Positions 16,465 through 25,349 of a stretch of DNA of 64,000 nt are shown here, piece by piece. Source of the stretch: JBFMDN01 sp040753915 (lineage in GTDB: Bacteria; Desulfobacterota; Desulfomonilia; Desulfomonilales; Desulfomonilaceae); the NCBI GenBank assembly GCA_040753915.1, contig JBFMDN010000002.1:62001-126000 (forward strand). The letters are read 5' to 3'. Below the pieces are notes generated by a model. The model saw nothing but the letters and a program-made list of their open reading frames with translations, ran no database searches and was not told the origin of the DNA. The stretch's first letter is position 1, and each line of letters opens with the position of its first letter. Made by a program: the position numbers and the translations under genes.

Positions 16465-18618
16465 CTAATACTCTGCACTATAGCTCGTGGGCACATCTTT
16501 TTCGATGGCACGCACGAGCGCTTCTGCTTCCTTGCTATCCGCTAGTGGAAAATCGACGACGAATTCGGATCCCCCATTGCTTTCGCATTGGGAGATGTGA
16601 CCGCATTGCTGGCACATGTCCAGCCAGCCGGGGCCTCGGCTTTCCGCCTCGAGAAGATGCGGACATCTCTGGCTCGTAAAAGAGACCTTGAACCGGTAAA
16701 GCTCTGAAAACATGCGTATGCGAAGGAGGTCAATGCCCTTTCCTCCTGCATTGAATGAATAGGGCCTCTTGGTGGCATAATCTTCGGTGTTCTGGACAGG
16801 GTAGAAGCCCTCAAAGATCCGATCCTTTTCCCTCTCAGGTATTCCGATGCCCGTGTCCCGAACTCGCAGGATATACCGATCGCCTTCGACGACGCCGCTG
16901 ACCCTCACCTTGCCTCCGTCAGGAACAGCTTCAATGGCATTCCGAACCAGTCCCTCCATGATGGCCCGCAGCACATGCCCTGGGATGAGCAGTTCCGCTT
17001 CCTCCAAATCAAAAGCGAGATCGATCTTTCTGTTTTCCTCGTCCGCCTTGCATCTCACGTACGCGTGGACGTCGTTTCCGAACTCCTTTATCTGGATTCG
17101 TTCGAGCTCATCGTGTCGAGTAGGAAAGGTCTTCTCGAGCCACTGGTGGATCACGGAAGCTGCACGAGCGATCTCGGGGGTATATTCCGTTTGCACCTCC
17201 ATGAGGTCGAGTGCAGCCTTGAGAAAGCCCGTTATCTGGCGTCGCTCCCAAGAATATCCTGTTCTCATAATGCTTTCGACTTGAGCTTCAAGCCGGTTGA
17301 GGCCATCGACGTGGCGCTTCATACGCTCTACGGGTCGCTCAAAGCCTTCGACCCCTCTCTCGCTCAGTTTTCGTTCCATTGTAGCCAGTGTACCCCTGAT
17401 TACCGCCAGGGGAGTCCTTAGCTCATGGGAGAGATGATTGAGGATTTTCGACTTCGCCCGGTTAAGATCTTCCAATTGTTGATACGACTTGAGCAGTTCC
17501 TCGAAAAACATGTAGTTCTCGACGGCCATGGCTACGACACCGGCAAGGGAGGAAAGGATCTGAACGTCATCTTCGGTAAACTGCCCGTGCCTCCTGTTCA
17601 TGGTCACGAGACAACCGATCGTCTTCTCCCTTGTGTGGAGTGGCACAATGATTTCATTTCGAATCGAGAACCCCGCCTTGTACTCGAATGGCTTGAAAAA
17701 CAGCGGATTGGCTGAGGGATTGTTCAGGAGGGCCGGTTCCCCCGTCTGAAAAACCTGCCCACTAATGCTCTTGTCGAGAGGAATACGCAATTCCGTAGAT
17801 TTTGCGTCGATGATCCCTTCGTCATCCTGGGCTTCTCTCCAATAAAGATCACCTTTCCGCTCGTCATACAGCAGGACCCCTGCAACTTCGGTATCCAACG
17901 CGGTACGCAGCTCGTTCATAAGGACTTCGAGGAGATGATCCAGGTCCATCGTAGTGGCAAGTGCCATGCTCGAGCGATACAGCATCTCCAGGTCGTCCCG
18001 AGACTTCTTCACCTTCTGGTACATAGTGGCATTTTCGAGAGCAAGGGCTATGCTTCCGGCCATGGAGCTCAACAGCTTCTCGTCGGATTCCGTGAAATCC
18101 CCGCCGATCTTGTTCATCGCCATCAAGACGCCGATGGTCTTTTCTCTCGTATTCAACGGAACCTGAAGGACCTTGCGGATTTGGAAGCCGCTCTTTTTCG
18201 TCATCTCGGGGTAGTATCGAGGGTCTTTGGACGTGTCGTTTACCCGAGCGGGTTTATTGTGTCGAAAAACCCATCCTGCTATGCTCCCATCAAGAGGGAG
18301 CCGCAACGCTTCCGACTGGGGAGCGAGAATCTTGCGAGCATCTCGGATCTGTCTCCAGTAAAGGTCGCCCCGGGTCTCATCGTAAAGTAGCACTCCGGCA
18401 CCTTCGACGAGGAGAGCCTTGTTTACCTCGTCAATGACAATCATGAGCATTTCGTCGAGGTCCATGGTAGAGGCGAGAGCCTGCGATATATTGCAGAGAA
18501 TGGACAGCTCGAAAAGCTCGTGGTGCTCCAACTCCATGGCGGTGTCGATGCAGTCGCCCGCTATTTTCTCCAGTTCTTTGACCCGCAGCTCCAATTGCTC
18601 GTACGTGGGCTTCGCCAT
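16465..18618 (-). CDS. GAF-GAF sensor histidine kinase with Cys cluster in the ATPase domain
   Basis: The 717-residue cytoplasmic kinase has a short N-terminal coiled coil, two GAF domains (about residues 35-200 and 210-370), a HisKA dimerisation helix with phospho-acceptor His398 (NHLSHELRTPL) and a HATPase domain (N-box EGLVRNAIEA, G1 VRDTGIGIP, G2 GGKGIDLLRI). Between G2 and the final strand sits a Cys-rich insert: C652, C669, C672 and C678 (QRCPH, DMCQQCGH, SQCES), which could bind zinc or sense redox state. ATG 18618 follows AGGAGAG and lies 14 bases after the upstream radical-SAM gene, so the two are co-transcribed. No transmembrane segment or cognate regulator adjoins it. Confidence 0.88.
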   Translation of the reverse strand: MAKPTYEQLELRVKELEKIAGDCIDTAMELEHHELFELSILCNISQALASTMDLDEMLMIVIDEVNKALLVEGAGVLLYDETRGDLYWRQIRDARKILAPQSEALRLPLDGSIAGWVFRHNKPARVNDTSKDPRYYPEMTKKSGFQIRKVLQVPLNTREKTIGVLMAMNKIGGDFTESDEKLLSSMAGSIALALENATMYQKVKKSRDDLEMLYRSSMALATTMDLDHLLEVLMNELRTALDTEVAGVLLYDERKGDLYWREAQDDEGIIDAKSTELRIPLDKSISGQVFQTGEPALLNNPSANPLFFKPFEYKAGFSIRNEIIVPLHTREKTIGCLVTMNRRHGQFTEDDVQILSSLAGVVAMAVENYMFFEELLKSYQQLEDLNRAKSKILNHLSHELRTPLAVIRGTLATMERKLSERGVEGFERPVERMKRHVDGLNRLEAQVESIMRTGYSWERRQITGFLKAALDLMEVQTEYTPEIARAASVIHQWLEKTFPTRHDELERIQIKEFGNDVHAYVRCKADEENRKIDLAFDLEEAELLIPGHVLRAIMEGLVRNAIEAVPDGGKVRVSGVVEGDRYILRVRDTGIGIPEREKDRIFEGFYPVQNTEDYATKRPYSFNAGGKGIDLLRIRMFSELYRFKVSFTSQRCPHLLEAESRGPGWLDMCQQCGHISQCESNGGSEFVVDFPLADSKEAEALVRAIEKDVPTSYSAEY

Positions 18619-18631
18619 TCGGCGCTCTCCT

Positions 18632-19930
18632 TTAGTCATTGATAGGCTTGACGGCTCTCTTGGACAGCACTGCAGTATCGGATCGCTTGATACCATTGCG
18701 ACAGAGGTCCCGAAAGTTGTTCACACCGGTAAAGAATTCCCGCATCATAATTACCCAGAAATATCGGCCCCTGCGCGTTAGTCTCAGCGAACCGTTCTGG
18801 CGCTCCAGTGCAGAAAGGACCTTGAAGAGGGCCACCTCCTTGCGCAGGCTTTTCATGAACATCCCATCATATTTCGCTTCAGCCCGCGCAATATCAAGGG
18901 ATTCGCCGAACAGTTTCATCATGAAGTGGTACTGAATCTGTTCAGTCAACGAAAAATCCTTCCTGGCTAAGAGAGGCAAGACGCCAGCCGCGATATGTTC
19001 CAGGTATTCGGGGACTGAGAACGTATTTGCATAACACGCTCCATTCACATAGCCGAACGAGCCGCTACCTACTCCCACGTAGTCGTCGTAATCCACAATG
19101 TACTCGTCAATCATGGTGTTCTTTCTGGAAAAACACCAGGATGTTCCAAAGTTATACGACCCCTGCAACATTTCAACAATGCGCTCGTAAAAGACCTTCT
19201 CCTGCTGGTAGCGTATAGCTCCAAAGCGGGTGGCCAACTCCTTTCGAGTCATATCAGAAACCATTAGTGGATAAAAGGTCACCTGGTCAGCTTCGATGTC
19301 TTGAATTATCCGCACGTCCGTCTCCAGAGCAGCCAGGCTCTGTGAAGGGAAATTGAAGATCATGTCCACATTAAGCGTGTCAAACGTCCCCATGAGTCGC
19401 TGCAGCTTGCTTCGGATCTCCTCACCGCTCCCGTACTTGTGATATCGCTCCATCTGACGCAACAGGCCATCATCGAAACTCTGCACTCCTACCGAAAGCC
19501 GGTTCACGCCAGAGTCCTTCAGAATGCCAATGACTTCGGCGTTCAGGTGATTTGGATTTGTCTCCACCGATACCTCTGCAATGGGAAAAGACTTCCTTAA
19601 AAAATTCAAGAGATCGCCGAGCTGCCTCGGGAGGACCGTAGGGGTGCCGCCCCCAATGTACGCTGCAGTAAATTCGAATCCCAAATCCTTGTACATCCGA
19701 ATCTCGGCTGTCAAAGCATTGAAGTACTCTCGCGCCAGATCTCTGTCGAGAGGGAACCGATTGAACGAACAGTAAGGACAGAGTTCCTCGCAAAACGGGA
19801 CGTGGGCGTACAGGAGGTACGGTCTATCCTGTTTCGCCGCCGGGGCCGCAACGGAGCCAAGCATGTCAAATGAGAGCAGTTTGGAATACTTGTACTTGAG
19901 GAACTCTGTGAGCGCTTTTTCCACAATCAT
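18632..19930 (-). CDS. HemN/HemW-like radical SAM protein
   Basis: The 432-residue protein carries the radical-SAM cluster motif C-x3-C-x2-C (PFCEELCPYCSF, near residue 50), the GGGTP motif (AAYIGGGTPTVL), an ETNP motif (VSVETNPNHL) and the SVGVQSFDD segment typical of the coproporphyrinogen III oxidase-like family. A HemN_C-like winged region follows. Members act in haem chemistry or haem transfer. The CPYCSF pattern and length fit HemW- or HutW-like members better than true HemN, but this is not decisive. ATG 19930 is chosen over the TTG two codons upstream. It heads an operon with the histidine kinase. Confidence 0.8.
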   Translation of the reverse strand: MIVEKALTEFLKYKYSKLLSFDMLGSVAAPAAKQDRPYLLYAHVPFCEELCPYCSFNRFPLDRDLAREYFNALTAEIRMYKDLGFEFTAAYIGGGTPTVLPRQLGDLLNFLRKSFPIAEVSVETNPNHLNAEVIGILKDSGVNRLSVGVQSFDDGLLRQMERYHKYGSGEEIRSKLQRLMGTFDTLNVDMIFNFPSQSLAALETDVRIIQDIEADQVTFYPLMVSDMTRKELATRFGAIRYQQEKVFYERIVEMLQGSYNFGTSWCFSRKNTMIDEYIVDYDDYVGVGSGSFGYVNGACYANTFSVPEYLEHIAAGVLPLLARKDFSLTEQIQYHFMMKLFGESLDIARAEAKYDGMFMKSLRKEVALFKVLSALERQNGSLRLTRRGRYFWVIMMREFFTGVNNFRDLCRNGIKRSDTAVLSKRAVKPIND

Positions 19931-20041
19931 GATCAAAAGCCTTTGAGTTTAGTTCGCCAGATTCTTTCGGGCCTCGTTTCGGTACGGTTTTATTACTGGA
20001 CAAGTCCGCACGCAGGGAGACAGCCGTTCTTAGCAAAGCTT

Positions 20042-20070
20042 ATTATACTGAATATCTCCCATCTTAACCA
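20042..20070 (-). promoter_or_regulatory. Putative promoter of the radical SAM-kinase operon
   Basis: On the minus strand a perfect TATAAT (20047-20042) lies 17 bases after a weak -35 (TGGTTA, 20070-20065), about 110 bases before the ATG at 19930. Confidence 0.35.
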
Positions 20071-20268
20071 GGAGCCGCTAGGTGAGTCGCATACCCTGTC
20101 CAGGTCTGAGATAATCCCGAAAAATTCAACGGATCAGAGGAAGGTCTGCACATCGCGGTCTGGGCGCGGCATCGGGATTGCGTCGATCCTGACACCCGCA
20201 TTCGAGTCGGCGCCGGCCGATGGGGGCTTTTGCGCTTGACACAAGAGGGTTACGGGTGTTAGAGGTTG

Positions 20269-20281
20269 TTCATAATATGAA
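20269..20281. promoter_or_regulatory. Palindrome upstream of padR, candidate autoregulatory operator
   Basis: TTCATA-A-TATGAA is a perfect 6-1-6 dyad, 17 bases before the preferred padR ATG and overlapping a possible -10 (CATAAT, 20271-20276). PadR proteins usually bind dyads at their own promoter. Confidence 0.4.
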
Positions 20282-20297
20282 TATTCGATGCAATGCT

Positions 20298-20921
20298 ATG
20301 ATCCTGAAGAAGAAACCCCGTAATCCTGCAGACTATCCTGTACTCGGCATCCTGTCTCAAGGCCCCGCCCATGGTTACGACGTCTGTCGCGAGCTCCGCG
20401 AACAATTGGGGGAGATATGGAGGCTCCGCACGAGTCACACCTACGCCCTGCTGGCCGGTCTCGAGAAGGATGGCCTCGTCTGTTACGAGCGTGTGGACCA
20501 GGAGACACGGCCTGCCAAGAAGGTTTTCAGTATCACAGAGGAAGGCCGACAGAAATTCCTGGAATGGGTCCGTGCACCTGTTGCAAGTGTTCGCGATATC
20601 AGGCTAGAATTCTTGGCGAAACTATATTTCGCGCGGTCTATCTCCCCCGCGGCAACGACGGATCTGGTTTCTGGCCAGTTGTCGGTGTGCCGCAGCAACA
20701 TAAGACGGCTCACGGACCGTAAACGGTTGTGTCGGCCTGACATCGAACGGGCCGCGTTGGATTTCCGGCTGGCCATGTTGCACGCAGTGGAGGCATGGCT
20801 GGTCGGTTTGGGCGAGCCTCACCATCACGATCCCGGCAGTCGATTTCACGGGCCGCGCACGTCCTTGGTGAAAGGCGATCCCACTGAAACCGTCTCAAAA
20901 CTCGGGACACACCAAAAATAG
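20298..20921 (+). CDS. PadR-family transcriptional regulator
   Basis: The 207-residue protein has the PadR winged helix at residues 10-85 (YPVLGILSQGPAHGYDVCRE ... TSHTYALLAGLEKDGLV ... KKVFSITEEG) and a C-terminal Vir_act-type helical domain (residues about 90-175). It should be a ligand-responsive DNA-binding dimer. ATG 20298 (MILKKKPRNP) is chosen on domain position; ATG 20277 is possible and lies in the palindrome. The last 12 codons (from about 20886) lie inside the repeat element that follows, so the C-terminal tail is probably repeat-derived. The regulated target is unclear; the next genes on the same strand are far away. Confidence 0.82.
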   Translation: MILKKKPRNPADYPVLGILSQGPAHGYDVCRELREQLGEIWRLRTSHTYALLAGLEKDGLVCYERVDQETRPAKKVFSITEEGRQKFLEWVRAPVASVRDIRLEFLAKLYFARSISPAATTDLVSGQLSVCRSNIRRLTDRKRLCRPDIERAALDFRLAMLHAVEAWLVGLGEPHHHDPGSRFHGPRTSLVKGDPTETVSKLGTHQK

Positions 20922-21084
20922 TAGCACGATTTAGCGTCGATGCGTGGAAAGGCACCCTCACCCCAACCCTCTCCCAGTGGGAGAGGGAGCCGGAAGAATC
21001 CCCTCTCCCCCGCTTCGGGGGAGAGGGTCAGGGTGAGGGGGTGTGCCACGATTATCACGGACCGCAGGCTTTTGAGACACTTTC
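20886..21084. repeat. Composite palindromic repeat element, copy A
   Basis: Imperfect end repeats GAAACCGTCTC (20886-20896) and GAGACACTTTC (21074-21084) bound a core with CACCCTCACCC (20953), a 9-bp stem (CCCTCTCCC 20967-20975 / GGGAGAGGG 20979-20987) and an 11-bp stem (21001-21011 / 21017-21027, loop GCTTC), then GGGTGAGGGGGTG. It is REP-like and non-coding apart from overlapping the end of padR. The following bases to 21398 hold no gene that I can support. Copy B at 25108-25324 is in the opposite orientation. Confidence 0.8.
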
Positions 21085-21398
21085 CACCGGGTCGTCCCTA
21101 CGGACGGACCAAGAGTTCTGCCAGCTTTGTCGTTGCATGACTATTCATGTCATGACTAACCCCACAAAAAAATATTTGCTCCCTCTCCACCCTCAACAGC
21201 GCGCTACCCGCCCAGCGAACAAACACCCAAAACAAGGCTCCCTCATGCAGTTCCCGCTCTGCGGGAAATCCAGGCCTCTGTTCCTGTCCGAATTCTCCCC
21301 GAACTCGGTGGCTATGTCTGAGTTTGTATAGACCCAAATCATACCCCTCTCCTTGTCAAGGGATTTTTCGCCCACCGTCGCAAGGGGCCATCGGCTAC

Positions 21399-22172
21399 TC
21401 ACGTCTTGTCTGCAAAGGCCAATCTCCGGTGGTTTCGTAGCATTCGCAAGAACTGCCAGATGCTTGGTGTCGTGTAAGCCTTGCCGATTGCCTGAACCTC
21501 GGCATCGGCCCTGAGCTTCTCGTAATTGGAGCACACGTATGCGACTGCCTCCGGAACATGGCGTCGGGCTTTTTCCAGATTGACCTCCACGGTTTGCCGC
21601 AGTGTTTCTCGGAATTCAATCCCATACTGAGCTCGAAACAATATGGGGCCGGTGTCTATATGACTGTCCATCTGATGAACAGTGAACCCCGTTTCTCGGA
21701 TCCCCTCGTAGATCGGCCATATCACCCCATATGCACCCTGAAATCGTGGAAGGAGCTCTGTGTGCACGTTTATCATGCCATATCGAGGAATGGAGAGAAT
21801 GGTGCTTGATATATAGCCGTTTCCCAGCGACAGTCCCAGGTCGGGGAGGCACTCGCTCAACAGATCTTTCGTCCTTCCGGAATTGACGTAATCCGTTTGG
21901 ACCAGGTCAATGCCCAGCATCTCACAAACATCGGCCAAATCCTCGGCCCCCTTGTCTCTATACCACTCACGAAGCCTGATTCCATTGAGAACACCCAAGG
22001 GGCCGATTCGGAATGCTTTTCGTATCTTCCGCTTCAGGAAAGGCCAAGAGCGGGGCATAGCATTATGCTGAAGAAAGACACGTGCGACTTCGAGACCAGG
22101 TGTTCCGCACAGAACCGGCAAGCAACGCGACGCAAAACCTCGTCGCATCGATGTGAGGATGGCAAGTCTCAT
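21399..22172 (-). CDS. Formyltransferase-family protein, probable sugar N-formyltransferase
   Basis: The 257-residue protein has the Formyl_trans_N fold with the catalytic Asn-His-Asp set visible: MINVHTELLPRFQGAYGVIW (Asn, His) and MDSHIDTGPIL (Asp). Methionyl-tRNA formyltransferase carries the same triad, but this protein lacks its C-terminal domain and lies in a polysaccharide cluster. N-formylation of an amino sugar with N10-formyl-tetrahydrofolate is therefore the best guess. ATG 22172 overlaps the stop of the deacetylase gene (ATGA), which fixes the start and implies translational coupling. It is the last gene of the exopolysaccharide run. Confidence 0.78.
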   Translation of the reverse strand: MRLAILTSMRRGFASRCLPVLCGTPGLEVARVFLQHNAMPRSWPFLKRKIRKAFRIGPLGVLNGIRLREWYRDKGAEDLADVCEMLGIDLVQTDYVNSGRTKDLLSECLPDLGLSLGNGYISSTILSIPRYGMINVHTELLPRFQGAYGVIWPIYEGIRETGFTVHQMDSHIDTGPILFRAQYGIEFRETLRQTVEVNLEKARRHVPEAVAYVCSNYEKLRADAEVQAIGKAYTTPSIWQFLRMLRNHRRLAFADKT

Positions 22173-23053
22173 TCCGGGTATCTCCCACTGGTGCAGAGAA
22201 AGTACTTGATGTGTGACAACGGCCATTGGACCTCGAAATGATGTCGTGGAACGCAGTATACGTTGGTTTTGCTGGGCACTATGGAACCCCTGAATCCCCC
22301 AAAGCAGCCCCTGTAACCGGCTTCCTTTACCATTGACAATGAGGCCCTATCCGAATCGAGCCTGGTGCCATACGGCCAGGCTATGTACTTGCACTCTACC
22401 CCCAATTCGTGCTCTATCTGTTGTTTGGATCCGGCAATCTCGTCGAGCAACAGAGCGGGATCTGCCGATATTGCCGAGAATCTTGCATGGCTCTTTGTGT
22501 GAGATCCCACTTCAAATCCGAGCGACACCATTCGTTCCAGATCAGACCATTTTACCGTTTCGATGGGAGCTTTGTACCTGGCCTTTTTCATACATAATTG
22601 ACGGCTCGTACTCCAATTGCCTCCCACAAAGGCCGTCGGGACGAAAACTATTGCAGGAATATTGTATTTGCTCAGAATCGGAACAGCGTTTGTGGCAACA
22701 TTGCGGAAACCATCGTCGAATGAGAGGTGAAAATATCTACCGTCAATTTCTCGTTTGCCGGTAACCATGTCGATGCATGTGTTGGTGTTCACAAACTCTC
22801 CCAACTGAGTGAGCGCCCGAATCATCATCTCGAACGCAGCTCTCTGGTCGTCAAAAACGTAGTGACAAAAGAGCGCTTTCAGAAATCTCCCATTGCAGGA
22901 CGGCTGGACGGCGCCCAGCGCTCTCAGGGCAATATCTCGGAAGAGCTGCCTCGCTCTGCCTCTGACTCCCGTTGGATTCCGAATTACCTGCTTCCAGCTC
23001 GTGGCGTACTCGCGTTGAAATTCCACCGGAGCATTTCCTCCTCGGATGACCAT
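22169..23053 (-). CDS. Polysaccharide deacetylase (NodB/CE4 family)
   Basis: The 294-residue protein has the CE4 signature: the Asp-Asp motif (FHLSFDDGFRN, about residue 110), the His-x3-His metal motif (GSHTKSHARFS, about residue 180) and a C-terminal WPYGTRLDSD segment. CE4 enzymes remove acetyl groups from N-acetylhexosamines. No signal peptide is seen, so it may act in the cytoplasm on a lipid-linked precursor. The coupled formyltransferase could then re-acylate the freed amine; this sequence of steps is inference. It lies 39 bases after the amidotransferase gene. Confidence 0.88.
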   Translation of the reverse strand: MVIRGGNAPVEFQREYATSWKQVIRNPTGVRGRARQLFRDIALRALGAVQPSCNGRFLKALFCHYVFDDQRAAFEMMIRALTQLGEFVNTNTCIDMVTGKREIDGRYFHLSFDDGFRNVATNAVPILSKYNIPAIVFVPTAFVGGNWSTSRQLCMKKARYKAPIETVKWSDLERMVSLGFEVGSHTKSHARFSAISADPALLLDEIAGSKQQIEHELGVECKYIAWPYGTRLDSDRASLSMVKEAGYRGCFGGFRGSIVPSKTNVYCVPRHHFEVQWPLSHIKYFLCTSGRYPE

Positions 23054-23092
23054 GTCGTGTAAGAAGTGTGTTTTTGCCTCTGTTTCGGTTTT

Positions 23093-25012
23093 TCACGCAG
23101 AGAGCCGCGTTGGGGTCGGAGGATCTACAAACGTCTTAAGCCACAACTCGACACAAGCCACAGCAAGGAGAGGATATGCAGCGTCAATCATCCCGCGGGA
23201 GCTCATGTCCAGCAGCCGCTGGACCTCTGCAGAATCGAAAAGCATGTGCTTGCTCAACGTGGCTGCGCTGAGAAGGTCGCTGAGAAAATCCGGAATAGGC
23301 TTTTGAAACCATGATCTGATGGGTACCATGAATCCGGTTTTCGGACGGGCAAGAATACTACTGTGAAGGAACGGCTTCATGGCACGTCTGAGGATCCACT
23401 TTCCCACGGATCCCCTTTGTTTGAAATCGGGGGGCAGACTCGCCACAAAAGACATTAAGTCAGGATCGAGAAATGGAACTCGCACCTCCACTCCGTGAGC
23501 CATGCTCATCTTGTCCGTGTAGTTGAGATTGTGGTCGGTCAAGAAATGTTTTGCGTCCAAGAAGAGGAGCCGGCTAATGGGTGGAAGGGTCTTGGGCAGT
23601 TTTTCCAGAGAAGCCAGCAAGCCATTGGAGGAGGTGCTCGATGAGGTCGCGAGGTCTCGCAAGTGCGGGCCATAAAGCAGACGTGTTCGAGAGGCCGCAA
23701 TCCACTGGAAGTAACCGAGGATCCGCTCGTTTTCGGAACGATCTGCATATTCGAAGGCTTTCCTGACACGCCGCAAGAGGGGCCTGGAGACCGGGAGCTT
23801 TTCGGTGGCTTCCCGAACAACCCGGCGCACACGAACGGGGAGCCATGACCAGTATTTTTCAAGCAACAAAGCCCGGTGACGCCGGTATCCGCACAGTATG
23901 TCATCTCCTCCTGCACCTGATAGCAGTACCTTAACTCCGTGGTCCCTGGCAAGCTGGCTGATGTAGGCAACCAGGAGAGCAGCGGGATCTGCCTGAGGCT
24001 CATCGAGATGGTACACCATCGCGGGCAGGTCGGTGGGGGCAACTGCATCGGCCTCGATTGTGTGAAGACGCACGTCCAGATGCTGGGCCGCGACTCTTGC
24101 GAACGCGGAATCATCCACGAATCCCTCTCGCCGTGCGTTCCTGGTAACAATGGCGAAGCAGGAGAACGAGGAGTCGGTAAACTCACGGGCCATTGCCACT
24201 ATGGAGCTGGAATCCAGGCCGCCGGAGAGGAAAGCCCCCAGAGGAGCGTCGGAGATTAACTGTCGCTTCACCGAAGCCTTTAGCCGTGCCTGCAAGCACT
24301 CAATGGCTTCGTCCAGGTCCACTGATGCTGGGGTATCCGTGTAAGGAAGCTCATAAAACTGCCATCGTCTTTCAACACGACCGTTTCTCACCTTCAGCGC
24401 CCATCCGGGCTCCAGTTTTTTCACCGCCTTGAGCATGGTGCGGGGAGACGGACACCACAGATAGGTGACATAGCTATGGACCGCCTCCGCGCATATTTCC
24501 CTAGGGATTGAAGGTTCAGCCAACAAAACTTTGAGCTCGCTGGAAAAGATGAAACCCTTGGAGGCTTCGGAATAGTATAGCGGCTTCACTCCGACTCCGT
24601 CCCGAGCCAGGAACAGGGAACGGTCTCTCCGATCGAATATGGCGAAGGCAAAGATACCGTTCAGTTTTTCCAACATAGAACTCCCGTCTCTGAGGTACAG
24701 GTTGAGCAAGACCTCCGTGTCGGTGCGGCTCCTAAATCGGTACCCTTGGGACACCAAAGTACCTCGCAGATCTTGAAAATTGTAAATCTCGCCGTTGAAC
24801 ACGATGGCGACTGTACCTGTCCAGTCCCACATGGGCTGACTCCCGAGAGGTGAAAGATCTATTATTGAGAGCCGCCGGTGGGCCAGTCCTACCTCGGAAG
24901 AAGGATCGTAATAGATGCCGCAGTCGTCCGGCCCCCGGTGGGCAATAATGTCATTCATGCGTCCGAGAAGCACTGGATCAAAACTGCCTTGGAAGCCGCT
25001 GATTCCACACAT
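23093..25012 (-). CDS. Asparagine synthase-like glutamine amidotransferase 1 (AsnB family)
   Basis: The 639-residue protein has an N-terminal class II glutaminase domain with nucleophile Cys2 (MCGISGFQG) and IVFNGEIYNF, and a C-terminal synthetase domain with the PP-loop SGGLDSSS (GAFLSGGLDSSSIVAMA, about residue 260) and GAGGDDILCGY. Full AsnB makes asparagine; members within O-antigen or exopolysaccharide clusters usually amidate sugar carboxylates instead. The second paralogue at 27580-29451 supports a polysaccharide role. It follows repeat copy B by about 95 bases and runs into the deacetylase gene. Confidence 0.85.
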   Translation of the reverse strand: MCGISGFQGSFDPVLLGRMNDIIAHRGPDDCGIYYDPSSEVGLAHRRLSIIDLSPLGSQPMWDWTGTVAIVFNGEIYNFQDLRGTLVSQGYRFRSRTDTEVLLNLYLRDGSSMLEKLNGIFAFAIFDRRDRSLFLARDGVGVKPLYYSEASKGFIFSSELKVLLAEPSIPREICAEAVHSYVTYLWCPSPRTMLKAVKKLEPGWALKVRNGRVERRWQFYELPYTDTPASVDLDEAIECLQARLKASVKRQLISDAPLGAFLSGGLDSSSIVAMAREFTDSSFSCFAIVTRNARREGFVDDSAFARVAAQHLDVRLHTIEADAVAPTDLPAMVYHLDEPQADPAALLVAYISQLARDHGVKVLLSGAGGDDILCGYRRHRALLLEKYWSWLPVRVRRVVREATEKLPVSRPLLRRVRKAFEYADRSENERILGYFQWIAASRTRLLYGPHLRDLATSSSTSSNGLLASLEKLPKTLPPISRLLFLDAKHFLTDHNLNYTDKMSMAHGVEVRVPFLDPDLMSFVASLPPDFKQRGSVGKWILRRAMKPFLHSSILARPKTGFMVPIRSWFQKPIPDFLSDLLSAATLSKHMLFDSAEVQRLLDMSSRGMIDAAYPLLAVACVELWLKTFVDPPTPTRLSA

Positions 25013-25107
25013 GTGTTACATAGCCCCTCACGCAACCGTGCCCTGCGAGGTGGTGGCACGCGTTGGGAATGCGGCACAGGCCCTATTCGGGCGAGGGCCA
25101 GTTTGAC

Positions 25108-25324
25108 GAAACTGTCTCGGAATGTCGGCACGTGTTAGGATCGTGGCACGCTTCTTTTTTTGCACCCTCACCCTAGCCCCCTTCCGACCGGAGAGGGGAC
25201 TTGCAACCGCCCGGAATGACAGAGCCCTCTCCCTCTGCGAGAGGGTGGGGTGAGGGCTCCATGGGCAGCATTCTCCCTCGCCGTACGACTTTTTCTTCTG
25301 TTGCCCAAGTCTTGAGACAGTTTC
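25108..25324. repeat. Composite palindromic repeat element, copy B (inverted relative to copy A)
   Basis: Perfect 11-bp terminal inverted repeats GAAACTGTCTC (25108-25118) and GAGACAGTTTC (25314-25324) bound a core with CACCCTCACCC (25163-25173), CCCTCTCCCTC and GGGTGGGGTGAGGG (to 25256). ATCGTGGCAC near 25140 matches, in reverse orientation, GTGCCACGAT near 21043 in copy A. The element fills most of the gap 25013-25349 between two exopolysaccharide genes and carries no gene. Confidence 0.8.
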
Positions 25325-25349
25325 ATAGATCTAGCTTTTCACTCTCTCG

